From Cyanoderma ruficeps (lineage: Eukaryota; Chordata; Aves; Passeriformes; Timaliidae): a stretch of 64,000 nucleotides of DNA. The notes below the pieces were generated by a model, which ran no database searches, was not told the DNA's origin, and saw only the letters and a list, made by a program, of their open reading frames with translations. Below, piece after piece: positions 37,346-48,660 of this stretch. Made by a program: the position numbers and the translations under genes. Position 1 is the stretch's first letter. Every line of letters begins with the position of its first letter. The stretch lies in NCBI GenBank assembly GCA_008694505.1, contig VZDJ01007753.1, positions 22,734,786 to 22,798,785 on the forward strand, in the 5' to 3' direction.

Positions 37346-39954
37346 GGTTCAGTATATCATCAAAGTCAAATTCTTTCCTGAAAAATTACTTTAAAGCAAA
37401 AATGCCTTCTGTGGTAAGAAAAATGGCTGAAGATGCTGTTCATGTGCATTTAAGGTATGGCATTTTCACAACATTTTTATTGCAGTTAGCAAAATATTTA
37501 CTTTAGCGAGAACAATCAACAGTAGGCTGGGATTAAATGATTCAAGAGTTCCATTTTATTTTCTGTCTCCATTTTACTTTTAAAGATGTTTTTGAGAATC
37601 TAGTTTTCCACCCAGATAAATCAGACTGAGGTAATTACAATTTTCCCATGTTCTGTGAGAAATCAACAACTGAAAAATACTCTTAGAAATACATGAAATG
37701 AACTTTGTGGAAGGTATGCATGGATACTTTTGACTTGCTGCATAAAAATGTCTTGCACATGGGTTTTTCTTGCATATAACCACAGTGTAAAAGATGACAT
37801 TATGAGAAACCTTCTGACAAATTGATTAATAATCTTGAGCTGCTGAAGTTCAGCTGAGTGAGCAATTAAACATTCCAAACAGCAATGAACCTTCAGAGAT
37901 AATTTATGATAATTTTATGCACAAGAGCTCAGTGGCTTTTTAATTTGATAGAATGTTAGTAGCATAGATTTCTAACAAGGGAGTTTCAGTGCTCCATACA
38001 TCACTGAGATTACTTAAACATTTCAAATGTGGTTGATGAATGAAGTTTCCTGAGATGTGAGAAGATACAGAAAGTGTCAGGAGGTTGAGATTATTCATCA
38101 TATCAATTATTGAAAGTGGATGCATTGACATCATACTCCCAGCTCATATTTTATGGCCATTATAAAGACAGAACAGAAATAACAGACTTGGTGAACTGCA
38201 GAACTGCCAGGATATCCAGCTTCTCCCCTCTTTTATTCCAGCATTTTGCTGTTACCACACAATAGTAGCATTTCCAGGTGTTTCTTCCAAAGTTTTTGAT
38301 AATAAATAGCAGGAAAACAAGACCATTTCAATACAATCAGCTAAGACCTGGAACATGGCACATGGTGTGATTCTTCAGGTTTTTCTGTGCAGGACCAGAA
38401 ACAGGCTTTAATGATCCTTTCCCAACTCAGGACATTCTATGAAAAACATCCCACACAGATCAGGAGAGAAAAAGGAGGTTAGTAACCCAAGCCTACAATT
38501 AGTTTGCCCGAAATACAAATACTATGTCATTTTCTGCTAAAGGAGAGCAGGCTGCCCTTCATTCTCCCACATATTTATTGTCTTTTTGTTGCTTTAGAAA
38601 CAGCTACATTCAAACAGTCAAATATTTTTAATTCCTAGAATATTTCCCATTCATTCTTTTATTTCTTGTTTTGGCAAGTAAAATACAATGTTTTAATCTT
38701 GTGTTTCTGACATACTTATGCCAGTTGAACACACAGTAATCTAAACTAAAATAAATAATGTAAAGGGGCTCTTTTTATTGTATGAACAAAGATAAAGTCT
38801 GTGCTTTGAACAGAACACTGAAGCACTCAGATACCACATGTTTAAGAGAACAGACAGTTGGTGAGTTATTTGTTTTTAACACTACTATAATGATCCTGAC
38901 AATAAATCATCATTTCACATATCCAGTTATCCTTTCATTCATGCAAAGGAAAGAATGTTGGAAAATAAAAGCTAGAAGAGGCAGAAAAGTGTTTCTAGAA
39001 GGACAGCAGCCTGTTACTTAAACTCCTTCATATGAAATGTCATTTGTATAAAGCACTATTAGCCAACACACCTCTCAAAGCGCAGGATCTGTGCAGACAG
39101 TGAGTGATGGGTGGGAGAGTGGAAGTGTTTGGACAGACCTTGTAGCTTCAAACCCTACTTCAGACTAGAGCTATTAGTCTTCGGCTAATGAAAAGGATTG
39201 TCTGACCCTTTGTATATCTTCAACATTATTGTTTCAAGGGCTGACTCCACTACAGCTCAAAATGCAGTACTAAAACCTATCAGCATAATTGAAAATCTCC
39301 CACCCTTTATGAAGGCAGTCAACATGAGCAGAGGAATCACAGAAACTGGTAAAGAAATGAAGTTCCACATACGTGATGAAAACTTTCTGAACCTCTCACT
39401 AGACATTACTGAACAAATGCAACAAAGCTGGCAAGCAGCTTTTATGTCTTAAAGACAAGTAGGACTGAATTTGTGGCATTGAGGTTATCGTTCTTGGACA
39501 GCTGAGTCAAGAGTGAGTTCCACTTACATCTAAATAAAGAGAATCCTTTTCCCAAAAGGATATCAAAATAAGTCTAAACACTAATCATTGAGGAAAATTC
39601 TCTCAAGAGAAAAGTAAAGAACTCCAAACTGTGTCAAGCAAAAATAAATCGCTATAAAAACACAAAACTTTGAAAATTTGACCCAATAAAAGGTTTTAAA
39701 GTGTATTATTTTCACCCAAAATATAGATTAAAACAGTTTTCAAAACCAAAAACTTGCTATATCTAGAATGATATAACCTCTAGTACACTGCAACAAAAAA
39801 AATTGAATTATTAAAAAGAAAACAAAAACATTTTAACTATCATGTGAACTTACTCTTGGGCCAAGGTATCTGGAAGCAAGCTGTTGAGAAATTTCCATTA
39901 TTAGAGTATTTTATCAAAAGGTTACTCATGCAACTTTCATAAAATACAAGAATA

Positions 39955-40142
39955 TAGAATCACAGAATATTCTGAGCTGGAAGGTACCCACAAGGGTCAT
40001 CGAAGCCCAACTCCCAGCCCGAACAGGACAGTCACAAGAATCACACCATGGGTCTGAGAGCATTGCACAAATGCTTATTGAACTCTGCCAGGCTGGTGCT
40101 GTGATTCCCTGGGGAGCCTGTTAATATCTTCGACCCTTTTTA
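39955..40142 (-). mobile_element. CR1 LINE, 3' tail fragment
   Basis: The segment opens TAGAATCACAGAATATTCTG and continues with a GAGCTGGAAGGTACCCACAA-type run, then GGTCATCGAAGCCCAACTCC, then CACACCATGGGTCTGAGAGC, TTATTGAACTCTGCCAGGCT and CCCTGGGGAGCCTGTT. This is the standard avian CR1 3' untranslated end read on the opposite strand. The usual continuation after GAGCCTGTT is missing: the sequence jumps to TTAATATCTTCGACCC, so the copy is truncated or internally deleted there. CR1 copies in birds are typically 5'-truncated, as here. By eye it is less decayed than the copies near 59.4 and 63.8 kb. Confidence 0.88.
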
Positions 40143-40996
40143 AGAACTGACTATTGATCTAGGCAAATTTCTATGACCTCTGTCTCAATTTAATGGTATA
40201 CACTGTTAATCATTCTGGTGGCTCACACAATCTTGTAACCTCAGTTCTTCTGGACTACTTAAATGGCAGTTGCCTGAATCCCTGGGAGCTTCCTCAGGAA
40301 GCGGACAGACTGGTAGGTATGAAGAACACAAAAACTGACCTATATATCTTCTCTTCTAGTAATCTGTAGCTCTTCTAGCTTTATTCTGAAAGTCTTTGTT
40401 ATTTTTTTCTTACTCAAAAGGGTCAAATTTGGTAAGAAGACTGGGAACTGATGTAAAATACCCCCATCTACAAAATAGTTCTACCACAGGTGTCATTCAT
40501 GTGCGCTTTGATCCCATGCTCATAAATCTCCATGATGATGACTTCTGGAATGCAAAACTGCCAAAATTGCAGTAACTCCAGAATCTGTAGATGACCTGGA
40601 CATTCCATTTTAATGCACTCAAATAATAGTACCTGGAAAAGAGAAATGGTTCACTTGACAGCCTTCTGGCACAAGGACACTTCCTAAGGTAATATTTTCA
40701 GTCAGGTTCCACCAGTTGTTTAGTCTTGGTGAAATTTCTTTCAGTTACCCAGAAGAACGTTCAAAATTGATCTCTCTTCCAAATGTTAGCAAAGAATGGG
40801 CATCTCTAAGACTTTCTAAGTGTCAGATTAAGGGAGGATATTGTTTCTTTCACCCTCTTTTTTTTTTTTTGAGCTTAACTGTGTATGCAGAAAGAAGACT
40901 TAAAATCTTTTATGTTCAAAATTAATTAAAATGCAGTTATTAAGAAAATGATAGGAAGACTGAAATTCTCATCTGAAAATGTATGCTGACATGAGG

Positions 40997-41038
40997 AGAA
41001 TAAATAAAATTAGGAGAAATTAGTAGAATAAATAAAAT
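40997..41038. repeat. Duplicated 14-bp word, 28-bp period
   Basis: AGAATAAATAAAAT occurs at 40997-41010 and 41025-41038. Between and after the copies run related AGGAGAAAT/TGGAGAAAT words, so this is a small decayed tandem array. Confidence 0.7.
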
Positions 41039-41424
41039 CTCTGGAGAAATATTAGACCTGCTTTCAGTGTGTCAATGCAGCCCTACTCATAGAGATTCTT
41101 TTGATGTTTTCATAATGTGCCAATCAATGCTCAAAAGTAGAACTATTTGTTTTTATCCTTCAAGAGAGACATGCAAAACAATTCTGAAGTCTTATTTTAC
41201 TAATATAAGATAATGAAAATGAAATATTAATAATGTAGCGAACTCTACTATAGATAGGAAAAGCAGTGCACACCTAAAACTTATACCTATAGTACTCTTT
41301 TAACAGTAATGTTATTGCATGTAGCTCTTGGCAACTACATTTGTTATTTTTCACGCAAAGCTGGCAACAACTCAAAGGCATGGAAACATTGGGCAAACTC
41401 CAGCAGCCCTTTCTTAGGCAAGAT

Positions 41425-41790
41425 GTCTATTTAAATAAAAGATTTAACCCACCTTTTAATAGGATAAAAATGAATTACGAATAGAATATCTTAAGCTTAG
41501 TGCAAAATAGGATGGTCTCCTTGCTTGCACTATTTAATGTTTTGATTTCCCATTCATTGTTGAGGCTGTAATGAGCATCAGTTATTATATGGTGGCTCAG
41601 TTCCAACATAAATCTTTTAATCTCCTCCTCTTTATTGATTTATATTAGCATTTATAGATGGCACTCATTGTCTTTATAGCGCCTGAGATCTCACATTAAT
41701 TAAGTTCAAATTAAAATAAACAATGAAATGCTGAAATATCCTGCAAGGTTTCATGCCTAATGCCTACATTCAGTTTAGGCCTCATATCAC
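41425..41790. promoter_or_regulatory. Candidate conserved noncoding element (best in window)
   Basis: About 365 bases of non-repetitive sequence contain dense AT-core factor motifs. These include a TTAATTAA palindrome (41696-41703), AAATTAAAATAAACAATG (forkhead/SOX-like AAACAATG), TTTATTGATTTATATTAGC and repeated CATTCATTG/CTCATTG words. CpG is nearly absent except in TATAGCGCC and TTACGAATAG. No frame is open across it. This combination is typical of developmental enhancers embedded in gene deserts. Conservation cannot be tested here, so it is inference. Confidence 0.33.
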
Positions 41791-42280
41791 TGTCATTCTA
41801 GAAATTCTAACTAGAGAAACCAAATTAAACCAAACAAACACAGAAAAAAGAAAATTAAAAAAAAGCAGGGAAGGCATGTATTCAGTCTTGAAATTACTAT
41901 TGAATGGGTTTATCAAATTATAGTGTCAATACTGTATCAGATTGCAATCTATTTGTGAAGTACTATTATATGTAACATTATATATCTCGGTGGTATCTTT
42001 TTTATGAAAATATTTTAATCACGACTGAAGAACATTACATTGTATTTCCTTATCTCCAAGAACTCCACTGTTCTTCAATGCACAGTAAGTTGAGCTTTTT
42101 TTTTCCTTCTGAGAAGACAAATTTATACCTTACTTATAGTATATTCATGTAATTCTCAATCAACTTTGTTGATTTAATCTCATAGCTGTATTTAAGTGTA
42201 AATGGTAGGCATTCTGAACAGCAGTATACCACTGCTACAAGAACTTTTTCCAAGCCAAAATGGCAATCTTCAGTTTTTCA

Positions 42281-42362
42281 TAAAAACTATCAATATATAA
42301 ATATCATAAATACTATAAATACCTAGAATATTACAGAAGTATTATAAATATTATAATAAAAA
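42281..42362. repeat. Degenerate AT-rich tandem repeat
   Basis: Repeated TATAAATA, CATAAATA and TATTATAAATATTATAA words occur with an irregular 10-12 base period. It is simple-sequence DNA. Confidence 0.65.
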
Positions 42363-42499
42363 TTCTCTTCAAAAGCATTTTTCTAACTCATATAGAAAAG
42401 TCAATATTTAATTCAAATTAGAAACCCTTATGTCACTGAAGCCTTTCAATGAACAATTCCTATTAATTTAAACTGAAAACCTTCCCTGGATGTATTCTG

Positions 42500-43440
42500 A
42501 AAATTTTAGGAAATGTGGGAAGGAGCTGAGCCTTAAAATACTTGTCTAAAAAAATGTACATGACTCTCTGCCCATAAATCTATCCCTTGTGCTAAATCTG
42601 GGCAGAGATTTCTGCCAAGTGACATGCTGAAGCCATCGTTGGAAATAGTAGGTGGGAGAGAGTCCCCATATAAGCCACAGTGCTGCCATGGCTTGTCCAG
42701 CTCTTTGCAACCTCACTCTTTTCATGGATCTCATATCTTTTGCTCTTTCTATAGCCTAATCCCAAGTGTGGATGGACACTTCTGTCATGGGACACGCAGA
42801 AGCCCCTTGGGAAAAAGATGCAATTGGGAGAATTCTCACAGAAGCTCCCACTTTACTTCCTCAATCTTTTCACCCATTCTATGCGTCTCATATGTCTCTC
42901 AGGGAAAAATAAAGGCAGTTGCTCCTTAGCAGGGAAAAGAGAATTTGGAAGCCAAGTATGACAGCATGTCAGGCAGAAGCCATGGCCTCACCAAAAAAAG
43001 GGATTAGTCCTGTCAGGAAGTCAGAAAGTCATCCCATGGATTAGGGTCACAGTCCAGATCAACAAGGTGCAATCACAGGCACTGGTGATCCCAAGGCATC
43101 ACTGGCATGGCTGCAGAGTAGCTCAATGCAGTCCTGGATTGAACAAAATGTGGGAGATTGAGACAAATATGAGACAATGCCAGTCAGGGAGGTGGAAACC
43201 CCTCGTGCAGCTTCTTCCAACTTTTTCTCAAAGAGCTGCAAGGTCAGGGGAGGCTTCTCGAACAAATATCACCTGTGAGAGACATCCTCCCAAGAGGAGG
43301 AGGATAGTTCTCCTTACTGATTCTAAGTCTTGAAGGAAAGCTCTGCCACAGGATCTACTGAAGCCCCAGGGGAAATTATGAGCTGGAAAAATGTTTCATA
43401 GCAGCCTTACTAAGGTCAACAGCTTTCTCTCTTTCCTTAA
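42500..43440. other. GC-elevated block of unknown origin
   Basis: The base composition rises clearly over the flanks, and open frames of 60-100 codons overlap on both strands (42624-42929 plus, 43059-43265 minus, 43067-43333 plus). None of the translations resembles a family I know, and the two-strand overlap is what composition alone gives. It could be a decayed retroviral or other repeat fragment. A CTAACCCTAACC word just beyond it (43455-43465 area) is only two telomere-like units. Confidence 0.4.
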
Positions 43441-43702
43441 ACGAAACCTAGTCCTAACCCTAACCTCGTCTCAGAAGTTTTAGTAAACTTTTCATTAAGT
43501 ATTCCTGCTAGTCCTTGAAAAGTAACTATTCTTTACCAAAAAACCCAACTAAATAAAAGACTAAAGCTTTCCTTACCTACTTTATATTTTCTTATTGTTT
43601 TAAATGAAACACAATCTATGCATATAATTTCTGTGGGTCATGCATGACCTTTATTTCCTGGTAGGTTGTGGTGTACTTCCATCATTGGTCTTCCTTCAAA
43701 GT

Positions 43703-43719
43703 GATCAGTAGATCAGTAG
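43703..43719. repeat. Perfect 8-bp tandem duplication
   Basis: GATCAGTA is repeated twice head to tail, followed by G. This is a small slippage duplication. Confidence 0.8.
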
Positions 43720-44778
43720 AGTGTTCTTTATGGGATCTCAGTTTTCAGAATAACACAAATTTCCTGCTGTGATTCAGCAGTTTCTTGTAAAGACCATAAT
43801 ATTGATCTGAATATTTTAACTGCTTCACACAATTATGAAGTAGTTAGGGTATAATAGTTGTACAATTTATTTATAATTTGGATTTTGAAACCTCTGTTTA
43901 AATTTATGTTTACATGCTTGTTTTTATTATGATGCTTCTTTAATAAGTTATTCTAATTATCTTACTCACCGTTGTAAATAATTTCCAAATAGTGAGTTAT
44001 CCTGACTTTACTCCAGGAAGAGAGAACATATTAAATCTGATTGAAAGTAATGGAAGTTAAACCAAAAATCCAGCATTAGGACCAATTAGAAATTCTCATT
44101 TTACTTTGCCACTTTTTTGCAATGCTGTAAAATCATTCTCTTGGACATTTTCTTACTCCATGTGAATGAATTGAATTGTGGTGTCTAATTGCTGTTGGTT
44201 TACTAAGTGACAAGGCATTATTTCAGTGACAAATATTCTGATAGAATAGAACTGTTAACATATTATACAAATACTTCTCTGAATTTTAATTTTAGTTTCA
44301 GCAAAAATTAATGCCAGTGAAGCTAGATTGCCTCAGTATCTGCAGAAATGAAAACAAAGGAATCGTGAAGATTTCTGAATCCATCTCATTTTAAATCTAA
44401 CACGATGAAAGCAGAGACAAGCTTTTTGTACTACTGATGAACTCTAAATATTATGATTTTTTTTCTCAATAAGAACTGACACACAGTAACAGATTTACAG
44501 CCTCAAGAAACATAGCTTCTATTTTGAAATCCTGGTTAAACACTTTAAACACCTGAGTACTCACTCAGACTAATAATTGAACAGACTTCACTTTGAACTC
44601 AGGACTACCCGTCTGAGTAATGCTGCACACATACAAGCACCTGCAAGACAGAACCTTGCATGTGTTGTTATGGAACAGTTCAATATCTACTTATAGCTTT
44701 TCCTAAAGGAAAAATTAGTGAAGATTATTAATTTTCAATCAAAAAATTAAGAAGAGTGCTTTTTTTTTTTGTTTGAAC

Positions 44779-45911
44779 AAATTGATGCATTTTATCACAC
44801 ATCTATTCTGGACTTCTCAAAGCCTTTGAAACAGTCCTCCACCACATCCTTCTCAGTAAATTGGAGAGCCATGGATTCTTTGCATGGACTGTTAGATGGA
44901 CAAGGAATTGGTTGGGTAGCAGTAGTCAATGGCTCAGCGTACCAACGTAAATCAGTGACAAGTGGTGTCCCTCAGGGATCTGTTATGGACCATTGTTACT
45001 TAATTTTTTTCATTAATGACACACAAAGCAATCAAGTGCAATCTCAGCAAGTTTGCAGATGAAACCAAGCTGAGTGGTGTGGTTGACACAGCTGAAAGAT
45101 GGGATCCATTCAGTGGAACCTGGACAAACTTGAGGAGCAGGCCCATGGGAACCTCATAAGGTTTAACAGGACCATGTTCTGGTGCTGCACCTGGATTGGG
45201 GCGATCCCTGGTATCAGCACAGGCTGGGGATGAACAGATGGAGCAGCCCTGCCAGAAGGACTTGGAGGTGCTGGAGGGTGAGAGGCTGGACATGACCCAG
45301 CCGTGGGCACTCCCAGCCCAGAGAGCCAAATGTGTCCTGGGCTGCATCCAAAGCAGCGTGGGCAGCAGGGCCAGGGAGGGGATCCTGCCCCTCTGCTCTG
45401 CTCTGCTGAGACCCCACCTGCAGGGCTGCATCAGCTCTGGGTGCCAGCACAGGAAGGACATGGACCTGCTGGAGTGAGTCCAGAGGAGGGCCTTGAAGAT
45501 GATCAAAGGGATGGAGCACCTCTGCTCCAAGGAAAGGCTAGACAATCAGGTGTGTTCAACCTGCAGAAGAGCAGGCTTTGGAGTGACCTAATCACAGCCT
45601 TCCTGAAAGGACCCTGCAAGAAAACTGGAGAAGGACTTTTTACAAGGGCATGTAGTGATAGGACAAGGGGGAATGGCTTCAACCTGAAAAACAGTAGATT
45701 TAGATTAGATATTAGGAAGAAATTCTTTACTGTGAGTGTGGTGAGGCATTGGAACTGGTTGCCCAGAGAAGGTGTGGATGTCCTAACCCTGGAAGTGTTC
45801 TTGGCCAGGCCAGAAGGAGTTCTGAGAAACCAAGTTTAGTGAAATGTATCCTGGTCTACAGCAGGAGAGTTGGTGTTCCCTTTAAACCCAGGCCATTCTA
45901 TGCTTCTAAGA
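44779..45911 (+). mobile_element. CR1 LINE, 5'-truncated, with broken reverse-transcriptase ORF2
   Basis: Translating across frames gives the CR1/LINE reverse-transcriptase C-terminal half in order. A degraded LDFSKPL segment corresponds to the usual DFSKAFD. SVTSGVPQGSV (44955-44990) is the palm motif preceding the catalytic block. FFINDTQ follows, then a frameshift. Next come KFADE.TKLSG, EKDLEVLEGERLDM-like sequence, AKCVLGCIQSSVGSRAREG, LLRPHLQGCISSG and DLLE.VQRRALKMIKGMEHL. The end carries SDRTRGNG and IRKKFFTVSVVRHWNWLPRE before a stop at about 45839. The 3' end carries one CATTCTATGCTTCT copy of the CR1 terminal repeat. Several frameshifts and stops show it is dead. GC content is well above the flanks. 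The 5' edge abuts an 11-base T-run and is only approximate. Confidence 0.93.
45303..45839 (+). pseudogene. CR1 ORF2 C-terminal remnant (longest open frame)
   Basis: This 178-codon frame lies inside the CR1 copy. Its second half (from about residue 85) is genuine ORF2 C-terminal sequence: FNLQKSRLWSDLITAFLKG, then SDRTRGNGFNLKNSRF, then RKKFFTVSVVRHWNWLPRE. The first half is out of frame relative to ORF2, because the true reading there (AKCVLGCIQSS, RPHLQGCISSG) lies in another plus-strand frame, the one open at 45196-45477. The frame is therefore a fossil joined by a frameshift, not a host gene. No start codon context or promoter is relevant. Confidence 0.85.
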
Positions 45912-46278
45912 TAATACACATATAATTAATTGTAAAATGTATTTTTCATATAGAATTCAAAAAGAAATACAGAAAATTATATATTATAATGACTATAAAA
46001 GTTCTTTAAGCACTAAGATTATTAAGCAGAGTATGAAAGGAAGCCTCAAAGCATTCTTTTGAAAGTCCAGGTGAATACATGAAAGAAACCATATTATTTT
46101 GTATGACATATTCCTGATGTGAAGGAGAAGAAAAAAAAACAATGACAAAACTTCCTTTAAACTCACTTGTTTCATGATCATGTCCTAAACATCAAAATTT
46201 TAATTAAGAAGTGAGAGTTTTGCTCATTTTTGAAGAAAGTTTGCTTCATTTGGATGCCTGACATAGCAGTCAAGAAGG

Positions 46279-46295
46279 AAAAAAAAAAAAAAAAA
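46279..46295. repeat. A17 homopolymer
   Basis: Seventeen A follow AAGAAGG and precede GGGCAGCCAGAGGGG. No retroposed body is recognisable upstream. Confidence 0.9.
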
Positions 46296-46767
46296 GGGCA
46301 GCCAGAGGGGAAAAAATTGAGCTATTTCTCTGTTAGCGAACAGGAGTGATTTCACAATGGAACTAATAGAGGATGAAGTGAGAAATTCATGATGGACTTA
46401 CAGAAAGGAAAAAGAAAACATTAAAAAGACATTAAGGACATTTTCCTTCAGTTCCTACTGTAAGAATCTGAGACATGGTTCACAATGTTCAAAAGTATTC
46501 ATTTACCACACATACTTCCAGACCTCACATTCAGAGAAGACAGTGATACCAGTAGCATGCACACATAGAAAACCATATCTGTTTGTAATACATTAATGTT
46601 TTTCATAATGAGTTTCTACTGCCTGTTTCAGTTGACATCTTGGTGTGAGGTGCACAAGCTGGGAGTCAGACCCGAAAAAGGTACCTGTTTGAAGACGTAC
46701 ATACAGTGCTTACCTTGGCAACAGATGCATGTGAAAGTTCTCAGAAGAGATTTTTTCTCACATATTC

Positions 46768-46784
46768 TTTTTTTTTTTTTTTTT
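46768..46784. repeat. T17 homopolymer
   Basis: Seventeen T follow CACATATTC. It lies about 110 bases upstream of the acceptor-like site at 46894 and could be part of a polypyrimidine-rich intron end or simply a homopolymer. Confidence 0.9.
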
Positions 46785-46894
46785 GGTTAATGTTGGTTTG
46801 TATCCATACGCATGTTCAAGCTACAAACTTTATCTATCAAACTACAGCTGCAAAGTTTCAACTGTGACTTTTCTTATTCTTTTCTGCTTTCCAG

Positions 46895-47335
46895 CAGCTT
46901 ATGATTCACCATTTGCTGATGAATGGAGAGACTGCTACCATCTGGCAGAGCACACTGCTCCACCAGAAATACACAAACCTCTGCTGAAACTTTACAGATC
47001 GTTTACATGACCTTTTGAAGAAGGAAAAAGATTTTTATTAGTAGTGAAGACGTGCCCATACACAACTGCTCATGGACAACTGCTTAAATCAGAAGCCCTG
47101 ACTGAATTTTCCCAAACTTTTTGATTTAACATGTATGTACACACATGCTTAAAATACATAGCCATACTGAAATATAATTATTAATTAGAACCAATATACT
47201 TTATATTTATTAAGTATAAGCAACCCTGCTTCACAGGCACAGAGATTGACCCCAAACGTAATATAAATCATGCTACTTATAATCTCCTCATTTTAGAATC
47301 TGTCTCATTTGGAATAAATTTTGCATCTTATAATT
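46895..47335 (+). other. Possible terminal exon (speculative)
   Basis: A pyrimidine-rich run ending TTTCTGCTTTCCAG (to 46894) resembles a vertebrate splice acceptor. It is followed by an open frame of about 38 codons to a TGA at 47008-47010, translating to a sequence with PFADEWRDCYHLAEHTAPPE in it. An AATAAA lies at 47313-47318. The peptide matches no family I recognise, and such coincidences are common in 64 kb. It could be an alternative last exon, a long noncoding RNA exon or nothing. Confidence 0.12.
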
Positions 47336-48579
47336 TGCTGTCTTATTACAGCAAAAATTTATTATTCATCTGGAAATAGCATATAAGCAGTCTGTTTAAG
47401 TAATGGATTGTGTACTTTATCATGTATAAATATTACAATAATCAGAAATTTTTAGACAGAAGAAATTATGCTTCATGAAAAGTCCAATAAAGTACAAGTT
47501 TAGAAGATCACTTTTTTCATTTAACCTCTTCATAGTCTTCTTCCTAACTAGTTCATGTTAGATTATTGGACATGATTATGCTCTTTATCCCACCTTACAA
47601 AAATCTAGATATCTCCTTTCCACAGGTATAGTAATTGGTCTAGGAGGAAATCAAAAGGCCATTGCATTTTTTTGGTGATCTTACCACTGTTCTCTGTGAA
47701 TGAAGAATCACTTTTCACAATACCTATGTCTTCTGTTTCCTCCCTCTAGCAGAAATAATGCCTTGAGACTTTAGTGGACTTGTCAGTTTTGGAAGAGTCT
47801 TGCATTCATATTTCAGAACCACAATCAGCAGCCTTTTTGTGTGCCTTCACCTCCTGGTTGTTGGTTCTGGCAGCTGATGGTGCTCATATACCTCATCTTA
47901 TGTGGGACATTAAAACGTATCTCCCACCAACTCTCATATAACACCACTGAGGGTGTAATGCAGGACCTGTGGTATTAGTGGAAAGGTTCCTTCATTTTGG
48001 TTAGGTTTCACATTGGTTTTCTCCTTCTGCACTTCTTACCAATTCATTGCACTAACCAGGATACAATTTTCTTCTGACAGAGCAAGTTAAAATATAGAAA
48101 AGGGGAATATTGTCTTCCTTATGAATGAGCATTATTTGTAATGAAAAATATCAGAAATTCAAAACTGCTTTCAAAGTACTTGAGCTTGAAATAACAAGTA
48201 TTTGATAGGGCTGTTCTGCAACTATTCAATTTGTTTTGAATTCTTAGCTCTCTCCCTGTCTCCTTCTGTATCAATTTTTTTTTTAAGTATTCATCACTAA
48301 ATTGTAAACCTGGCCTTGATAGTGTTCCTGCACTGTTTTATTTTCCAGCACAATAACTGTGCTACTGTACAGTAAGGCTAAATGTGACGGATAGGTAATA
48401 ATTTGTCAGTGTTTCAAGCAGAATTCAGGGACAATTGTGATTTGGGCTTCCAACTTTAAAATGTGATGTATAATTGACATTTTGATACTTCGAGGCCATG
48501 GTGTATTCTCACACTTCCATGAAAAAAAAACCAACTTGCTGACACAATCAGGAAACAGATGGTGACAAAGATCTTGCAT

Positions 48580-48660
48580 TTAATATGCCAATCATTATGC
48601 TTTACTTGCATATTATCATCTCATTCATGAGGCCACTATATGAAGGAATTTTGCTATGCC
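48580..48660. promoter_or_regulatory. Candidate conserved noncoding element (weak)
   Basis: The stretch has ATATGCCAATCATTATGC and CTTGCATATTATCATCTC, which carry octamer-like and homeodomain-like cores on both strands. It has no CpG and no repeat character. The call is by texture only. Confidence 0.17.

Larger units (their letters stand above)
34759..39954. other. AT-rich noncoding stretch, no gene seen
   Basis: Unique AT-rich sequence between the LTR and the minus-strand CR1 tail. It includes an A-rich low-complexity block at about 37240-37316 and the inverted repeat at 37317. One 84-codon plus-strand frame (39198-39452) has protein-like composition but no recognised homology. Confidence 0.55.
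40143..44759. other. Noncoding stretch between CR1 copies
   Basis: AT-rich unique DNA containing the strongest conserved-element candidate (about 41425-41790), an AT microsatellite-like patch (42281-42362) and a GC-elevated block (about 42500-43440). No supported gene is present. Confidence 0.55.

Noticed and set aside
39198..39452. 84-codon frame with KPISIIENLPPFMK, faintly like the SIVE-PF region of hAT transposases
   Set aside because: The motif that should follow in hAT transposases is absent and the similarity covers only a few residues.
43453..43465. CCTAACCCTAACC as an interstitial telomeric repeat
   Set aside because: Only about two units are present, which is too few to distinguish from chance.
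45000..45545. 181-codon minus-strand frame, the longest in the window
   Set aside because: It is antisense to the CR1 reverse-transcriptase region and results from that element's GC-rich composition.
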